A stretch of 64,000 nt of DNA from Bradyrhizobium jicamae (GCF_001440395.1 NZ_LLXZ01000120.1:121532-185531); one strand, 5' to 3'. Counted from the stretch's first letter, positions 1-7,959 are shown. Numbers and translations are program-made. The notes: a model not told the origin generated them from the letters alone.

Positions 1-128
1 CTGCGCGCTACAGGAACGAAGGCCGCGGCCGAACATTGCTCCCGGACCAGGTCCATCTGGAAACCTCCACCGTCTCACTCGCGGCATGAGCGCTGCATCG
101 CCAGCGCCTTTTTTTCAGGGAGAGATAC
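1..128. other. left-edge non-coding stretch
   Basis: No convincing gene is seen here. The stretch ends in a purine-rich Shine-Dalgarno sequence (AGGGAGAG, about 117-124) that serves the SDR gene starting at 129. A reading frame on the minus strand overlapping this stretch is antisense to that gene and has no recognisable family. Confidence 0.5.
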
Positions 129-986
129 ATGCTGCACTATCCGCGCCCGCCCTTCCCCAGCCAGCACCAGCCGATGCCGGGCACGACCGGCGCCATGAAC
201 CCGCTGCCTGACCATGGCGAAACCTCCTACAAAGGCAGCGGCCGGCTCAACGGCAAGAAAGCCGTCATCACGGGCGGTGATAGCGGCATCGGTCGCGCGG
301 TCGCTATTGCCTTCGCCAGGGAAGGAGCCGACGTGCTGATCTCCTATCTCGAAGAGCACGACGATGCGCGGGAGACCGAGCGGCTGGTGACCGATACTGG
401 CAGGAAGGCCGTTCTTGTTTCAGGCGACATCCAGCATCCCGATCATTGCCGGGCAGTGATCGCCAAGGCCGTATCGGAGCTCGGTGGCATCGATATCCTC
501 GTCAACAACGCCGCGCATCAGGCCAGCTTCAAATCCATCGAGGACATCAGCGACGAGGAATGGGAGTTGACCTTCAAGGTCAACATCCACGCGATGTTCT
601 ATCTGACCAAAGCGGCCGTCGCTCACATGAAGGCCGGAAGCTGCATCATCAATACCGCATCGATCAATTCGGATGTGCCCAACCCTACTTTGCTGGCCTA
701 TGCGACCACCAAGGGAGCGATCCACAATTTCACGGCGGGGCTGGCTCAGATGCTGGCCGAGAAGGGCATTCGCGCCAATGCCGTCGCCCCGGGGCCGATC
801 TGGACCCCGCTGATTCCCTCGACCCTGCCTGAGGAATCCGTGAAGAATTTCGGCAAGCAGGTCCCGATGAAGCGTCCGGGACAGCCCGTCGAATTGGCAA
901 CCGCCTACGTCATGCTGGCCGATCCGCTTTCCAGTTACGTCTCCGGCGCAACGATTGCGGTCACCGGTGGAAAGCCCTTCCTGTAG
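129..986 (+). CDS. SDR family oxidoreductase (YghA/glucose-dehydrogenase-like)
   Basis: A 285-residue NAD(P)-dependent short-chain dehydrogenase of the classical type. The cofactor motif TGGDSGIG lies near residue 49, the NNAA motif near 125, and the catalytic Ser and YxxxK (YATTK) near 175-195. The long N-terminal extension (about 40 residues, with a PLPDHGETSYKG-like segment) is typical of the YghA/general-stress SDR subgroup found in bacterial stress loci, and the C-terminal TGGKPFL fits that subgroup. The ATG at 129 has a good ribosome site, AGGGAGAG. The substrate cannot be told from sequence. It is monocistronic and convergent with the Nudix gene. Confidence 0.9.
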   Translation: MLHYPRPPFPSQHQPMPGTTGAMNPLPDHGETSYKGSGRLNGKKAVITGGDSGIGRAVAIAFAREGADVLISYLEEHDDARETERLVTDTGRKAVLVSGDIQHPDHCRAVIAKAVSELGGIDILVNNAAHQASFKSIEDISDEEWELTFKVNIHAMFYLTKAAVAHMKAGSCIINTASINSDVPNPTLLAYATTKGAIHNFTAGLAQMLAEKGIRANAVAPGPIWTPLIPSTLPEESVKNFGKQVPMKRPGQPVELATAYVMLADPLSSYVSGATIAVTGGKPFL

Positions 987-999
987 CGGCTACGCCAGT

Positions 1000-1590
1000 C
1001 TAGCCGCGCGCAGCGGCCTGCAGGCGATCGCTCAGATACTGCACGAGAATGACGGTTTTGGCGTCGACGATTTCACCGGCTGCAATCATCGCGGCAGCTT
1101 CGTCCAACGTGGTCTCGACCACCTCGATGTCCTCTCCCTCCTCCTTCAGCCCGCCACCGCCCGACACCTTGTTTTGCGGTGTATAGCTGCAGATGAAAAA
1201 GACGATCTTCTCCATGATCGCGGCTGGACTGACATAGAGCTCGAACAATCGTTGCACGTTCGTGATCTCGTAGCCGAGCTCCTCCTGCATCTCCTTCACG
1301 ATACGCCGTTCGGCGCTTTCGCCATCGAGCTTGCCGGCACACGCCTCCACGCTTCGCTCGATGCCATCCTGCAGAAATATCGGCAGCCGCAATTGCCGGG
1401 TCAGCAGCACGGTCTTGCGGGCGGAATCGTAGGGAAGAATGACGGCCGAGTTGCCGTTATCGTAGATCTCGCGCTGGCGCCGCTGTTGATCACCGTCGCG
1501 TCTGCACTGCTCGTAAGTCACGCGGGTCAGCTTGCCCTTGCCCTGGGCAACGGTCTCGACGTCGCGGATCTGTACGGTTTCACCTTCCAT
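1000..1590 (-). CDS. Nudix hydrolase (NudK / ADP-sugar pyrophosphatase-like)
   Basis: A 196-residue Nudix protein resembling the GDP-mannose/ADP-ribose pyrophosphatase branch. It would hydrolyse a nucleoside diphosphate linked to a sugar or similar moiety, using Mg2+. The Nudix box lies at about residues 86-108 (AGKLDGES...KEMQEELGY). The usual Arg before the first Glu is Lys, as in NudK, and the Glu expected at position 7 of the box is Ser with Glu one residue earlier, a mild departure. It is followed by an YVSP-type segment common in this branch. Only 13 bases separate its stop from the convergent SDR gene. The substrate is inferred, not shown. Confidence 0.85.
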   Translation of the reverse strand: MEGETVQIRDVETVAQGKGKLTRVTYEQCRRDGDQQRRQREIYDNGNSAVILPYDSARKTVLLTRQLRLPIFLQDGIERSVEACAGKLDGESAERRIVKEMQEELGYEITNVQRLFELYVSPAAIMEKIVFFICSYTPQNKVSGGGGLKEEGEDIEVVETTLDEAAAMIAAGEIVDAKTVILVQYLSDRLQAAARG

Positions 1591-1604
1591 TTTCGTGCGA
1601 CCAG

Positions 1605-1641
1605 CACGAATGCCGCTGCCTTGCAGGCAACGGCATTCGTG
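1605..1641. repeat. hairpin between Nudix gene and secreted-protein gene
   Basis: The arms CACGAATGCCG (1605-1615) and CGGCATTCGTG (1631-1641) are a perfect 11-bp inverted repeat, with a further TGCC/GGCA pair inside the loop. It lies just after the stop of the minus-strand gene at 1647-1925 and just before the start of the Nudix gene. It could be a weak terminator or a 5'-leader structure. No U-run follows, so intrinsic termination is unproven. Confidence 0.55.
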
Positions 1642-1646
1642 AGAAT

Positions 1647-1925
1647 TTAGCGGCCGCCGGGCTGCGGGCCCGTGTTGTTGTTGGTCCCCGGTCCCACATT
1701 ACCCGAACTGGACGGGGCGCTGCTGGTCGAGCTTCCAGCCTTCATCTTGCCAGTGCCGGTGGTCATGCCCTTTTCCATTTTCGTGCTTTTAGCCTTCGTG
1801 CCTTTGCCCGCGCCGGGGCCAACGTCACCGTGGGCCGCGCCGCCCGGCGCCGGCTGCATTTGGGCGAACACGTTGCCGGTCGACAACAACAGCGCACACG
1901 CGCAAGCGAGGATCGTTTTCTTCAT
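1647..1925 (-). CDS. small secreted low-complexity protein
   Basis: A 92-residue protein beginning MKKTILACACALLLSTG and ending its signal at VFAQ, so export to the periplasm is likely. The mature part is rich in Gly, Ser, Thr, Lys and Pro (GPGAGKGTKAKSTK, then SSSGNVGPG), with no enzyme motif, and is probably disordered. An AGGAG-type ribosome site precedes the ATG (plus-strand AACTCCT, 1930-1936). Similar Gly/Thr-rich exported peptides are frequent in Bradyrhizobium. Function is unknown. Confidence 0.7.
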   Translation of the reverse strand: MKKTILACACALLLSTGNVFAQMQPAPGGAAHGDVGPGAGKGTKAKSTKMEKGMTTGTGKMKAGSSTSSAPSSSGNVGPGTNNNTGPQPGGR

Positions 1926-2001
1926 GGGAAACTCCTTTGGTTGAAGCGACTCTTCAACCAGCGCTCACATGAAGGGTTCCGGGATCAACACAGAACTGTC
2001 A

Positions 2002-2238
2002 TCAGGCCGACGCGAGCACCGGAGGTCTGGACTGGTGCCGCAAAAACTGCTGATAGGCGGTGATGGCCTTGTTGGCGAGCATCAACCGCCGCCGCTCGCC
2101 ACGGCGCACCATCAACTCGATCGTGTCGCTGAGGAAGCGGCCAGCCACCATCGCATCGCCCAACTCTCCCGTACGCTCGAGATAATCCCAGGCGATCGCA
2201 ATCGAACTCTCGATCAGCAATGGCAGTGGTTCCGTCAT
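2002..2238 (-). CDS. hypothetical 78-residue protein
   Basis: A small, probably cytoplasmic helical protein (TEPLPLLIESSIAIAWDYLE...). The pattern of helices with EL, RR and Q surfaces is protein-like, and the ATG is preceded by GAGG with 5-6 bases spacing. No family is recognised. The opposite-strand and frame-shifted readings in this stretch are Arg-rich and look spurious. The neighbours are equally small unknown proteins, which gives no functional hint. Confidence 0.6.
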   Translation of the reverse strand: MTEPLPLLIESSIAIAWDYLERTGELGDAMVAGRFLSDTIELMVRRGERRRLMLANKAITAYQQFLRHQSRPPVLASA

Positions 2239-2317
2239 GTTGCCTCAATCCATTTGTGAGAAAACGTCCGGCGCCGCGCTCCGTTCCTGATGCAGCTTGC
2301 CGGCTCGCGGCAGGCCG

Positions 2318-2488
2318 TTACGGCCCTCCGGCAACGGCGCCCGCAATCACCATCACGAGATCGTCCAGATCGATCTTGCCCTTGACGGCGAGACCGTCGG
2401 AGCTTTCGACGCTGAGCGATTTCGGATCATTCGCGGCTTGCCTTTTCAGCTCCGCGACGATTGCGTCCTTTAGCTTCTCTTCGAGCAT
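2318..2488 (-). CDS. hypothetical 56-residue protein
   Basis: The plausible start is the ATG at 2488, giving MLEEKLKDAIVAELKRQ..., a charged amphipathic helix followed by an acidic KGKIDLDDL segment and a hydrophobic Gly/Ala tail. A longer reading from 2635 adds an Arg-rich N-terminus unlike a normal protein start, so the short form is preferred. No family can be named with confidence. It is divergent from the gene at 2685. Confidence 0.5.
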   Translation of the reverse strand: MLEEKLKDAIVAELKRQAANDPKSLSVESSDGLAVKGKIDLDDLVMVIAGAVAGGP

Positions 2489-2684
2489 GCGCAATGCCTC
2501 CGTCCATCGAACAATGATCGGCTGGTGGGCGCTGGCCCACGCCGCTATTCCCGATCGGGTTTTGAAGATCTGGAGGTGGAAGCAGCGAGCTCGCGGTTGG
2601 TTCCTGGGGGAAATCTCCCGCTGCCCTGGTTCCAACGTCAGGAACCGAACAGACAGGCGAAGTTCCCGTCCCTACGCTTTTCGT

Positions 2685-2879
2685 ATGGACAAACGGAAAG
2701 ACGACGTTCGGCCCCAACATGAGCTGCAAACCGAGGCGCTGGCGGCCCTGGAGCAAGCACGTGCGATGCCCCATGGTGCAGCCCGCAGCGAGGCGCTGAA
2801 ACGCGCAGGTCTTCTCCAGAAGGAAGCTGACATGCAAGGGCTTCTATTCGCGAAACGCGGGCGTCCACCCAAGACCTGA
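2685..2879 (+). CDS. small conserved protein of Bradyrhizobium type (KRGRPPK tail)
   Basis: A 64-residue, highly charged helical protein starting MDKRKDDVRPQ. It contains ALAALEQARAMPHGAARSEAL and ends LLFAKRGRPPKT. The pattern of a helical repeat of Ala/Glu/Arg followed by an AT-hook-like RGRPPK tail resembles a small protein family I associate with Bradyrhizobiaceae genomes. The tail could bind nucleic acid, but that is inference only. Longer readings into upstream sequence have no support. Confidence 0.6.
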   Translation: MDKRKDDVRPQHELQTEALAALEQARAMPHGAARSEALKRAGLLQKEADMQGLLFAKRGRPPKT

Positions 2880-2999
2880 TCCCCCCCCAAGACACGCCGC
2901 CGATGCGGCGAGACGCGCGCGTGAATGCCTTGGCATGACACGCTATCGGAACGGTGAACGGGCTTCCACGTTGCCCTTGCAAGCAGCAAGGAGGCTTCG

Positions 3000-3227
3000 A
3001 TGGGATTGGCCGAATACATGATCATTTCCAAGCCGGATGGCTGGACCGTTCTCCACGACGGAAGCGCGCCGCACAGCTACGACACCAAGGAAGCAGCGTT
3101 CGAAGCAGCCGTTGCGGCTGCCTCACTCGCGATCCGGCAAGGTCACGAGGTTCATGTCAGCGTCCCCGGTCGCGACGCCGGCAACAAGACTGCACTCGGC
3201 GCCAAGGACTCCCAAAGCGTGCCGTGA
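3000..3227 (+). CDS. small DUF2188-like protein
   Basis: A 75-residue protein with an IISKPDGWTVLHDGSAPHSYDTKEAAFEAA core: a small beta hairpin, then a helix marked by TKEAAFEAAVAAA, then a beta strand VHVSVPGRD. The arrangement resembles DUF2188-type proteins, in which a residue's own query sequence is paired with a helix of the TKxxAxxxA kind. The ribosome site AAGGAGG sits 8 bases before the ATG. Function is unknown. Confidence 0.7.
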   Translation: MGLAEYMIISKPDGWTVLHDGSAPHSYDTKEAAFEAAVAAASLAIRQGHEVHVSVPGRDAGNKTALGAKDSQSVP

Positions 3228-3282
3228 ATCAGGATCTGTCCGTAGCCCGGATGAGCGCAGCGATATCCGGGCGGGCCTGGCG

Positions 3283-3432
3283 TCAGCTTTCATTCCGTCG
3301 ATAGCGCTCCCGCACGATTTGCTCGCCCACCGCCGTTGCCGCCCGGTTGCGATAACGGTAGCTCAACGTCCCGTAGATCAGCGCGGTAAGAAGCACGAAC
3401 GCTCCGATGAAATACACGGCTTCGAGTCCCAT
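3283..3432 (-). CDS. 49-residue single-pass membrane protein
   Basis: Reading the minus strand from the ATG at 3432 gives MGLEAVYFIGAFVLLTALIY, then GTLSYRYRNRAATAVGEQIV and RERYRRNES, with a TGA at 3283-3285. It has one hydrophobic transmembrane helix (residues about 5-21) and a positively charged cytoplasmic tail, so the topology is N-out. GGGAGA lies 5 bases before the ATG. Short membrane proteins with this layout (GAFxLLTALIYGxLxYRxRNR) are recurrent in Bradyrhizobium. Other frames over this stretch are Arg-rich and rejected. Confidence 0.65.
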   Translation of the reverse strand: MGLEAVYFIGAFVLLTALIYGTLSYRYRNRAATAVGEQIVRERYRRNES

Positions 3433-3641
3433 CACATTCTCCCAAATTGCGGTTGATTATCCGATTAGCCTTGTTGCTCGTCTGCCGCTCCATCTCGCGG
3501 TTGCCTGGGATCAATTAAGCGCCGGGGCCACGGTTCCATTTGAGCTTCAATTTGGCGCGGCTTCTCGCGGATTCCGTGGAACACCGTTCACCAGATCGCG
3601 TTTGCGAGCATGCAGATCGATAATCGCTCAGGGAGGATTTC

Positions 3642-3869
3642 ATGGGCGACTTCAGAGACATTCAGCACGGCGTCAACGATCCCGTTGACGGCGTCGACGT
3701 GAAGCGACGATTCAACGACAACCAGACCCCGCACGAAAGGGCCCAGTCCGCGGCGGACGTCCGCTCCAGCGCTGTGCCAGATTCAGACGAGGAGTTTCTG
3801 CCGGAAGCATTGCGGCGGCGGCCGACGGGTCCGCTCAATCCGCGCACCGGTCGTCGACCCACGCCGTAG
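3642..3869 (+). CDS. hypothetical 75-residue polar protein
   Basis: A hydrophilic protein with no signal peptide or membrane segment: MGDFRDIQHGVNDPVDGVDV..., then an acidic stretch SDEEFLPEAL and a Pro/Arg-rich tail. It is probably disordered. A strong ribosome site (AGGGAGG, about 3630) 6 bases before the ATG is the main reason to call it real. No family is recognised. Confidence 0.5.
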   Translation: MGDFRDIQHGVNDPVDGVDVKRRFNDNQTPHERAQSAADVRSSAVPDSDEEFLPEALRRRPTGPLNPRTGRRPTP

Positions 3870-4091
3870 ACAAATTCGCTTCACGCGTGCAATTCGCCGG
3901 GGACAGCGCTGCGGCGACAAACGACGATCCATCAACTAGTGGTGGCGATTCAGCATCTGATTCCGCGCGATAGAACCGATTCAATTGTCAAAAACAAGAT
4001 CGTGATAGTGACGCAGAACACATTCACGCGTGACCGTTGGCCGTATTGCGGTGGTGCAAGCCACAATGCATTTCGACCAACGGAGTTTTCC

Positions 4092-4307
4092 ATGAAGCGT
4101 CTGTTGTTTTCCGGATTCGTGGCAGTCGCCCTGCTCGCTGTCGCAACCACCATGCGCTCGTACTCGATTTCCCATGAACGCTCGACCGTAACCACCGGCG
4201 TGGCGTTATCGAAGAAATCTCCGGCCTCCGCAGGAGTAACCACGCTTCCGATCGAGGAATACGAGGATATGTCGCTGGTCTTCTCGGCACCGCCCGCGAA
4301 ACATTGA
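4092..4307 (+). CDS. hypothetical 71-residue exported or anchored protein
   Basis: It starts at the ATG at 4092 after CGGAG: MKRLLFSGFVAVALLAVATT forms a basic N-terminus plus hydrophobic core, either a signal peptide or a membrane anchor. The remaining 50 residues are polar, with an acidic IEEYEDM patch. The preceding 220 bases (3870-4091) show nothing else recognisable. It is convergent with the WD40-cytochrome gene at 4340. Function is unknown. Confidence 0.55.
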   Translation: MKRLLFSGFVAVALLAVATTMRSYSISHERSTVTTGVALSKKSPASAGVTTLPIEEYEDMSLVFSAPPAKH

Positions 4308-4339
4308 CGAAGCTGAAATAGTCGCCGCGCCGCTCGATA

Positions 4340-5674
4340 TTATTGCTTTGTCGCCCGCTCGAGGAATTGCACCAGCGCGGCGCGGTCCTGCTCCGAACCG
4401 ATACGCTGCTCCGGCATCTTGGTGCCGGGCGTGTAGGCCTGGGGCCCGACCTCGAACAGTTTGGAAACCGTCGCCGGCGTCCAGACGATATCGAGCTGCT
4501 TGAGCGCCTCGGAAAAATTATAGCCCGGCGCGGTCGCGATGCGCCGGCCGAAAATTCCGGCGAGCGTCGGGCCTGCGCGGTTCGCCTGATCGGCGCCGAG
4601 CGTATGGCAGGCGACACAGGCGCGAAACACCTCCGCGCCGCGATCGCCGGCATAGGCCGCGAGCGGATCGCCCGCCGTCTCCATGAGAATCGGATCCACC
4701 GGTTCGCCGGTCGCCGCGTTCCAGCGCCGGATGATGTTGTCGGCGCCGCCGGTCAGCAGCGTGCGGCTGTCCGGCGAGAAGACCACCGACCAGACCGGCA
4801 GGCCCGGCCCGACCAGCGTGCGTGCGAGCGTACGTGTCTTGCGATCGATCACCGCGACCGTGCCACCGATACCCGCGGCGGCCACCAGCGCGCCGTCGGG
4901 CGAAATCGCAATCGAAATCACCGGCCTTGGCCCTGCGGCGACCTCGCCGGCGCGCGTGCCGCTTGCGGTCAGGAAATAGACCTTGCCGTCGGCGCCCCCT
5001 ACCGCGATCTCACCGTCGGCGCCGGCAGCCACAGCGTTGAGCGGGGTCGGCATTGCAACGACGGTCGGCGGCTGCGCGCCCGACAGCGGCCAGATGCGAA
5101 CACTGAGGTCGTAGCTGACACTGACCAGGGCGCGGCCATCGGGCGTAAACGCCACGCCGTTGACGTTCTGCGTATGCTCATCGAGCACGCGCGGCGCCCC
5201 GCCCGCGAGCGGCCAGAGCCGCACCGTGCGATCCCACGAGGCCGATGCCAGCGTTGCGCCATCGGGCGACACCGCCAGCGCGACGACTGGTGCCGTGTGA
5301 CCTTCGAACACCGTGTCGGGCTCGGTCTTGCCAAACGTCCAGATCGCGATGCGGCCATCAGCGCCGGCGGTCGCTGCGCGCTTGTCCCCGAGCAGTGCGA
5401 CCGTGTTGACGGCGTCGGAATGGAAACGAAGCACCTGCTCGGCCGCACTGCGCGTCAGCGACCAGCGGATCGCGGTCGAATCGAAGCTGCCAGAGATCGC
5501 GCTTTTCCCGTCGGCCGAGATCGCCAGCGCCCGCACCGGGCCGCCATGCCCGCGCATCTGCGCCAGGGTGGCCGTTGTAGAGATCGGCAGCGCGATCCAC
5601 CCGGTCATAAGCACCAACAGCGCTGTCCGGCCTCTGTTGCGATGGGGAGCTTTCGCCGAATCCCTGGCTGCCAT
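4340..5674 (-). CDS. WD40 beta-propeller fused to a c-type cytochrome domain
   Basis: A 444-residue protein with an N-terminal signal/anchor (hydrophobic residues 18-37) and then about seven WD40-like repeats (GHGGPVRALAISADGK, GHTAPVVALAVSPDG, HTQNVNGVAFTPDG and so on) over residues 40-335. A C-terminal monohaem cytochrome c domain carries CVACH near residue 353 and a distal Met in GTKMPEQRI. The expected location is periplasmic or membrane-anchored. It lies 12 bases after the DUF971 gene, at the end of the formate dehydrogenase operon, so an electron-transfer or assembly role with that enzyme is plausible but unproven. Confidence 0.9.
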   Translation of the reverse strand: MAARDSAKAPHRNRGRTALLVLMTGWIALPISTTATLAQMRGHGGPVRALAISADGKSAISGSFDSTAIRWSLTRSAAEQVLRFHSDAVNTVALLGDKRAATAGADGRIAIWTFGKTEPDTVFEGHTAPVVALAVSPDGATLASASWDRTVRLWPLAGGAPRVLDEHTQNVNGVAFTPDGRALVSVSYDLSVRIWPLSGAQPPTVVAMPTPLNAVAAGADGEIAVGGADGKVYFLTASGTRAGEVAAGPRPVISIAISPDGALVAAAGIGGTVAVIDRKTRTLARTLVGPGLPVWSVVFSPDSRTLLTGGADNIIRRWNAATGEPVDPILMETAGDPLAAYAGDRGAEVFRACVACHTLGADQANRAGPTLAGIFGRRIATAPGYNFSEALKQLDIVWTPATVSKLFEVGPQAYTPGTKMPEQRIGSEQDRAALVQFLERATKQ

Positions 5675-5686
5675 TCCCGCCGGCCC

Positions 5687-6073
5687 TTAACGTACGCCCG
5701 GCCTGTCGCGGTCGAGCCCCTTGGCGTTGAGGTCGGCGAGATAATCCTGAAAGCGCCGCTCGGCATTCTCGCCGAGATCGCGCAGGAACGCCCAGGAGTA
5801 GATGCCGGTCGAATGCATGTCGTCGAACCCTATCCTGACGGCATAATTACCGACCGGATCGACCGAAAGAATGGCGACGTTGCGTTTTCCGCCGACCGTC
5901 TTGCGCTCGGCCTCGGAATGCCCCTGCACCTCCGCGGACGGGCTGGTGACCCGGAGCAATTCGGCGGGAAGATCAAAAGTGCGGCCATCGTCAAAGGCGA
6001 TGCGTAGGGAGCGGCGATCCTTCGGCAGCCGGATTTCGACCGGCCACGCCAGTGTGACGTCAGGCGCGCCCAC
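5687..6073 (-). CDS. DUF971 / gamma-butyrobetaine hydroxylase-like N-terminal domain protein
   Basis: A 128-residue protein consisting of the small DUF971 fold alone (WPVEIRLPKDRRSLRIAF, FDLPAELLRVTSPSAEV, and the terminal HSTGIYSWAFLRDL motif). In other bacteria this domain occurs as a stand-alone protein near Fe-S assembly genes and Mrp ATPases, and at the N-terminus of eukaryotic BBOX/TMLH. The start is a GTG at 6073, 8 bases after the stop of the upstream 51-residue peptide, indicating translational coupling. A role in Fe-S or cofactor handling for formate dehydrogenase is inferred. Confidence 0.85.
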   Translation of the reverse strand: MGAPDVTLAWPVEIRLPKDRRSLRIAFDDGRTFDLPAELLRVTSPSAEVQGHSEAERKTVGGKRNVAILSVDPVGNYAVRIGFDDMHSTGIYSWAFLRDLGENAERRFQDYLADLNAKGLDRDRPGVR

Positions 6074-6081
6074 TGCCGGCG

Positions 6082-6237
6082 TCAGCTCGGGCCGATCAGA
6101 TTATGGCCGGGATCGCCGACCCTGGCGCCGCTGGTCGTAAAGGCGACCGAGCTCGGCTCCTGAATGGCGTTGAGCACCATCGCGACGCCGACCGCGGCGA
6201 CGACCGCGAATGCTACAGCCGCAACAAAGGATTTCAT
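6082..6237 (-). CDS. 51-residue membrane-anchored or exported peptide of the fdh operon
   Basis: Reading from the ATG at 6237 gives MKSFVAAVAFAVVAAVGVAM, then VLNAIQEPSSVAFTTSGARV and GDPGHNLIGPS, with a TGA at 6082-6084. The first 24 residues form a signal or transmembrane helix, and the polar tail would be periplasmic. It sits 34 bases after the stop of the cytochrome b gene and 8 bases before the DUF971 gene, all on one strand, which argues for a real cistron. Too short for usual ORF cut-offs. It could be a small subunit or stabiliser of the formate dehydrogenase membrane complex. Confidence 0.65.
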   Translation of the reverse strand: MKSFVAAVAFAVVAAVGVAMVLNAIQEPSSVAFTTSGARVGDPGHNLIGPS

Positions 6238-6271
6238 GTCACTTCCTCACCTTTGACTTTAAGCCGCCCGA

Positions 6272-7294
6272 TCACTCGGCCGGCACGGCCCGGACGCGAT
6301 CGGCCGGCGCATTGGCCTTGCCCTGCTGTTCCTCGACCCAGAGCGCATGATGTTCCCGAGCCCAGTTGACGTCGACCTCGCCGCTCCCCATGGCGTCGAA
6401 GGCGCCTTCCATCCCGATCGAGCCGATGTAGATGTGTGCCAGCATCGCGGCGATGAAGAGCATCGCAATGATGGCATGGATCACCGTCCAGAACTGGAGC
6501 GCGGTGACGTTGCCAGGCAGATACGGGAATAGCAGGAACCAGCCGGACACCGACATCAGCGCGCCGCCGATGATCACGATCCAGAAGATGCCTTTCTGGC
6601 CGGCATTGAAACGCCTGGCCGGCGGATGCTTGCCGTTGGACAGCAGCCCCCCGCCCTGCTTGATCCACTCCAGATCGAGTTTGCCCGGGATGTTATTCTT
6701 GATCCAGATCAGGAACATGATCAGGACACCCAGCATGAACGGGAACGCCAGATAATTATGCGCAAGCTTGGCCCAGGCCGACATGGCGGCAAAGGCGTCC
6801 GGACCGAACAGGGGCAGGATCAGGGTGCGGCCGAAGCTGACGTTCAAGCCTGAGAGCGCGAGAACGATGAAGCAGCTTGCCGTAAGCCAGTGGACGAAGC
6901 GTTCGAAGCTGTTGAAGCGCAGGATCGTCCTCCCCGAGAACCCCTGCTGCACGCGAATTCGCCCACGCACCATCAGGAAAATCGCCAGCAAGACGAGCAT
7001 TCCCAGAATGGCAATGCCGCCGATCCACGGCAGCTTGCTGCGCTGGAAGTCGCGCCAATCGCGCCCGGCGGGCTGGATCAGATTGGCCGCATTTCCGTCC
7101 GGAATCGATACTCGCCCGGAAATCTTGTCGCCCTCCTTGAGCGCATTCAGAAGCTTGTCTTCCTGAACGGCCTCGGCGGTCGGCTTGAACGATATCTGCG
7201 CCGCCGCGGGATGCGTGAGCACGAACAGCAGAGCGAACGCGGCGAACAGCGATTTGAAGGCTGCGAACCTGAGAATTGAAATTGAGCCTGGCAT
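6272..7294 (-). CDS. fdoI: formate dehydrogenase, cytochrome b556 (gamma) subunit
   Basis: About 340 residues: a signal-like N-terminus, a periplasmic stretch, then a TM helix near 95-115. The cytochrome b core has four helices with candidate haem ligands in FERFVHWLTASCF, KLAHNYLAF and FWTVIHAIIAMLFIAAMLAHIY. This is the membrane subunit passing electrons from the Fe-S subunit to quinone. The N-terminal extension before the four-helix core is typical of alphaproteobacterial/Shewanella-type FdhC proteins. ATG at 7294 is preferred; a GTG at 7300 is also possible, with AAGG upstream. It follows fdhB in the operon. Confidence 0.93.
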   Translation of the reverse strand: MPGSISILRFAAFKSLFAAFALLFVLTHPAAAQISFKPTAEAVQEDKLLNALKEGDKISGRVSIPDGNAANLIQPAGRDWRDFQRSKLPWIGGIAILGMLVLLAIFLMVRGRIRVQQGFSGRTILRFNSFERFVHWLTASCFIVLALSGLNVSFGRTLILPLFGPDAFAAMSAWAKLAHNYLAFPFMLGVLIMFLIWIKNNIPGKLDLEWIKQGGGLLSNGKHPPARRFNAGQKGIFWIVIIGGALMSVSGWFLLFPYLPGNVTALQFWTVIHAIIAMLFIAAMLAHIYIGSIGMEGAFDAMGSGEVDVNWAREHHALWVEEQQGKANAPADRVRAVPAE

Positions 7295-7362
7295 TTGCAC
7301 AACGCCTTTCGATTATCGGAATTACGCTTGTGCCGCCGCGCCGGAGCGCGGCGGCCGTTGCA

Positions 7363-7959
7363 TCAGCCGGTCGGCGAGTCGCTGTAGGCGGTCTTCCAGC
7401 CCCACATGCCCGAGCCGTAGCCGCGCTTCATCACCCGCTCCTTGTAGATTTCGGCGATGATCGCGCCGTCGCCGGCGAGCAGCGACTTGGTCGAGCACAT
7501 CTCGGCGCAGATCGGCAGCTTGCCTTCGGCCAGGCGGTTGGCTCCGTATTTGGCGTATTCGGCCGGCGTCGAGTCGGCTTCCGGTCCGCCCGCGCAATAG
7601 GTGCACTTGTCCATCTTGCCGCGCGATCCGAAGTTGCCGACCTTCGGATATTGCGGCGCGCCGAACGGACAGGCGTAGAAGCAATAGCCGCAGCCGATGC
7701 ACAGGTCCTTGGAGTGCAGCACCACGCCGTCGGCGGTGGTGTAGAAGCACGATACCGGGCAGACCGCGGCGCACGGCGCGTCCGTGCAGTGCATGCACGC
7801 CATCGAGACCGAACGTTCGCCGGGCTTGCCGTCATTGATGGTGACGACGCGGCGGCGATTGATGCCCCACGGCACTTCATGTTCGTTCTTGCAGGCCGTC
7901 ACGCAGGCGTTGCACTCGATGCAACGGTCGGCATCACAGAGAAATTTGACGCGAGCCAT
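7363..7959 (-). CDS. fdhB: formate dehydrogenase, iron-sulfur (beta) subunit
   Basis: A 198-residue four-cluster ferredoxin subunit. Cys groups are CIECNACVTACKN near 13-23, CMHCTDAPCAAVCPVSC near 55-71, CIGCGYCFYACPFG near 87-98, and the partner pair CTYC...CAEMC near 119-155. It lacks the C-terminal transmembrane helix of E. coli FdnH/FdoH, so it relies on FdoI for membrane attachment. It transfers electrons between the molybdenum subunit and cytochrome b. It starts 14 bases after the stop of the catalytic subunit gene. Confidence 0.95.
   Translation of the reverse strand: MARVKFLCDADRCIECNACVTACKNEHEVPWGINRRRVVTINDGKPGERSVSMACMHCTDAPCAAVCPVSCFYTTADGVVLHSKDLCIGCGYCFYACPFGAPQYPKVGNFGSRGKMDKCTYCAGGPEADSTPAEYAKYGANRLAEGKLPICAEMCSTKSLLAGDGAIIAEIYKERVMKRGYGSGMWGWKTAYSDSPTG

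Noticed and set aside
4343..6007. 554-residue open frame on the plus strand across the WD40-cytochrome gene
   Set aside because: It is antisense to clearly coding sequence. Its Arg/His/Asp-rich composition is typical of mirror frames in GC-rich DNA and it has no family motifs.
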